64,000 nt of DNA from positions 51,465,206 through 51,529,205 of the forward strand of contig CM055901.1 of NCBI GenBank assembly GCA_029582155.1, given 5' to 3'. Below are positions 36,091 through 64,000 of the stretch, piece by piece; the first letter of the stretch is position 1; each line of letters starts with the position of its first letter. Under the pieces are notes generated by a model, which was given only the letters and a program-made list of their open reading frames with translations, did no database searches and was not told the DNA's origin. Position numbers and translations under genes: made by a program. The stretch comes from Panopea generosa (taxonomy: Eukaryota; Mollusca; Bivalvia; Adapedonta; Hiatellidae).

Positions 36091-36363
36091 TTAATCTGAG
36101 TAAACCACAATCATTCCTATTTATGTGAAGATAAGATACCGGTACTTAATTTTCAGTTTGACTTTTTGTTGACAATACCAAAGATAAACACTGGCATTCA
36201 ACTGAGATTATACAAACGTCACCACCTTTTTTGTATATAATATAATATATATGCTTATAATTTTAGATGCAAGTTTTTCAGTCTCAAAATAAAATTGTTC
36301 GTCTTTTGTAAGAAACTAGTTTATGAAAAGCAGGTCACCTTCAGCATTAATTTTTAGATAACA

Positions 36364-36369
36364 TTTATT
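36364..36369 (-). terminator. poly(A) signal after terminal exon E2
   Basis: AATAAA on minus, about 130 nt past the E2 stop codon, so E2 transcripts can end here. For E1, AATAAA on minus occurs at 37801-37806 and 37309-37314, both before E2, so each terminal exon has its own candidate signal. Confidence 0.5.
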
Positions 36370-36496
36370 TTAGGACAATTTCCATAAGTGCACCATGATT
36401 CAGAACAAATAGTACAAGCATTACTAACATGTAAAATATTGTATATATTATTACGAAATCTGTCAAATGTTCCAAGTCATGAATTTCTCAGGGGGC

Positions 36497-63021
<26,525 letters not shown>

Positions 63022-63084
63022 TTAATAAATTGTTTTAGACTTAATTATTTTACAGCAAATGTGAGTTCTTTCATCTAAGACAAA

Positions 63085-63195
63085 TCACACTTGAAATTTT
63101 CCTCAGGAGAACCTGTACTAAGCATATGCGGATAAAGTGTCTTGCTCAAGAATGAAACATATATCCATGTTCAGGACTAAACACACCTCTCCCAT
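63085..63195 (-). repeat. SINE relic
   Basis: ATGCGGATAAAGTGTCTTGC TCAAG on plus is the complement of the GAGCAAGACACTTTATC block seen elsewhere. Confidence 0.45.
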
Positions 63196-63370
63196 GATCC
63201 CAGTCTACCGCAGGAGCATTTATTCCCATTATAGTAATACAATAATAAGCCCGAATCAAAAAATTCAACAATAACTCGTACACAATTTTAACTACAATTA
63301 AGTATAGCAATCTTTATTTTCCAAATGCCCGAATATTTATGAGATGCAATAATGTCTACCTGGGTATATA

Positions 63371-63840
63371 CGAGGGGCATTCAATATATTCTGTCACTGG
63401 TCTTCGAATATATTCGAATAATAAACCCAAGTTTCATCCGCAGTGAGTAAGGATTACAATTTTAAGATTTTTAGCCTAATCTAAATGCTTGGCCTTTTGG
63501 TCAGGTGTCAACAAGTGAGGGATCCACCTAGCACAAAGCTTCTTTAATTTCAAACAGTTAGTCAGCATATGATGTGTTGTGCCTACAGAAATGCCTGGAC
63601 TATAAGCTATCTGGAAAACAGTATACCATCCATCTTCTTCTACCACAGCTCTAATAGCACCAAAGTTTCCTTTTTTGCTGGGCTGTTATCTTATTGCAGG
63701 TTTACGCTGACCCCCTCTGTTCTTAATATGATGGTAGAACGATTCAGAATAAATCTATTTTGGCGATATCTGCAAAGAAACTGGGGCTTTAATGAAAGCC
63801 CTTATTTCTAAATTTTCTTCAGGTTTCATTATGACATTGA
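63371..63840 (-). pseudogene. mariner-type transposase relic
   Basis: Plus-strand edge ATACGAGGGGCATTCAATAT resembles a mariner terminal repeat. On minus the frame reads GTTHHMLTNCLKLKKLCARW followed by IPHLLTPDQKAKHLD and a stop; K-LCARW-PHLLT--QK is a well-known mariner transposase block. Stops and frame breaks show it is dead. The rest upstream is too decayed to align by eye. It lies in the kinase intron upstream of exon A. Confidence 0.65.
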
Positions 63841-64000
63841 AATATAACCACTGTACACAGTGTATATAATTCAACAATGAATATCTTTCTCAATTATAAT
63901 CAAATTAAATTGAGAATTCGCAGGTGTATTGAATAAACATCCTCTAACAACTGCATGAGATTTTCATGTTCTTACACAACATTGATTCTACAGAAGGCCA

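Noticed and set aside
63569..63811. 80-codon plus frame
   Set aside because: It overlaps the mariner relic, whose recognisable protein block is on the minus strand.

Overview
This window looks like a lophotrochozoan, most probably bivalve mollusc, nuclear genome. It is AT-rich, with small exons separated by introns of 0.5-9 kb. It is dense in tRNA-derived SINEs, MITEs, minisatellites and Helitron-like non-autonomous elements whose termini (AACAAGAG... and ...GAGCTAAAAA) I recall from bivalve genomes. No prokaryotic or viral gene set is present. The organism call is inference; the gene calls rest on reading spliced exons directly.

Two protein-coding genes are clear and they converge. (1) On the + strand, 12843-19436, is a complete syntenin-1 (SDCBP) orthologue. 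Seven coding exons join in phase into a 301-residue two-PDZ protein, with a 5' non-coding exon ending at 10788 and a 3' UTR with poly(A) signals near 20246 and 20349. (2) On the - strand, 63002 down to 36497, is the 3' half of a Src-family tyrosine kinase: the SH2-kinase linker and the whole kinase domain. Its SH3/SH2 exons lie beyond 64000. Two of its exons are present twice around one single-copy exon. The catalytic-loop/activation-loop exon occurs at 50753-50906 (C1) and 45154-45310 (C2). The terminal exon carrying the regulatory tail tyrosine occurs at 38243-38448 (E1) and 36497-36705 (E2). All copies are intact, in matching phase, and keep the catalytic motifs, so up to four kinase isoforms could be spliced from one gene. 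This is the most interesting system in the window.

Weaker signals of further genes: a possible first coding exon of a - strand gene at 6526-6630 with an ETS-type promoter motif, a possible 56-nt exon of the same gene at 1323-1378, a possible short last exon on the - strand at 27423-27469, and exon-like open segments at 34468-34981.

Layout: 1-6500 is repeats plus the putative - strand gene; 6750-7050 is a large TCA microsatellite; 7340-9060 is a decayed non-LTR retrotransposon; 10550-20370 is SDCBP; 20370-36490 is intergenic, with a nested repeat composite (23780-26320) and several minisatellites; 36497-64000 is the Src-family gene. Its introns hold an inverted copy of the nested element (40981-42260), a 54-bp array broken by a Helitron-like insertion (42975-45095), 34-bp and 63-bp arrays between the two alternative activation-loop exons, a 20-bp array (57367-59000), SINEs and a mariner relic.

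The two genes plausibly belong to one signalling neighbourhood. Syntenin is a PDZ adaptor known to bind and be phosphorylated by Src in vertebrates, and SDCBP and LYN are on the same human chromosome arm region (8q12).
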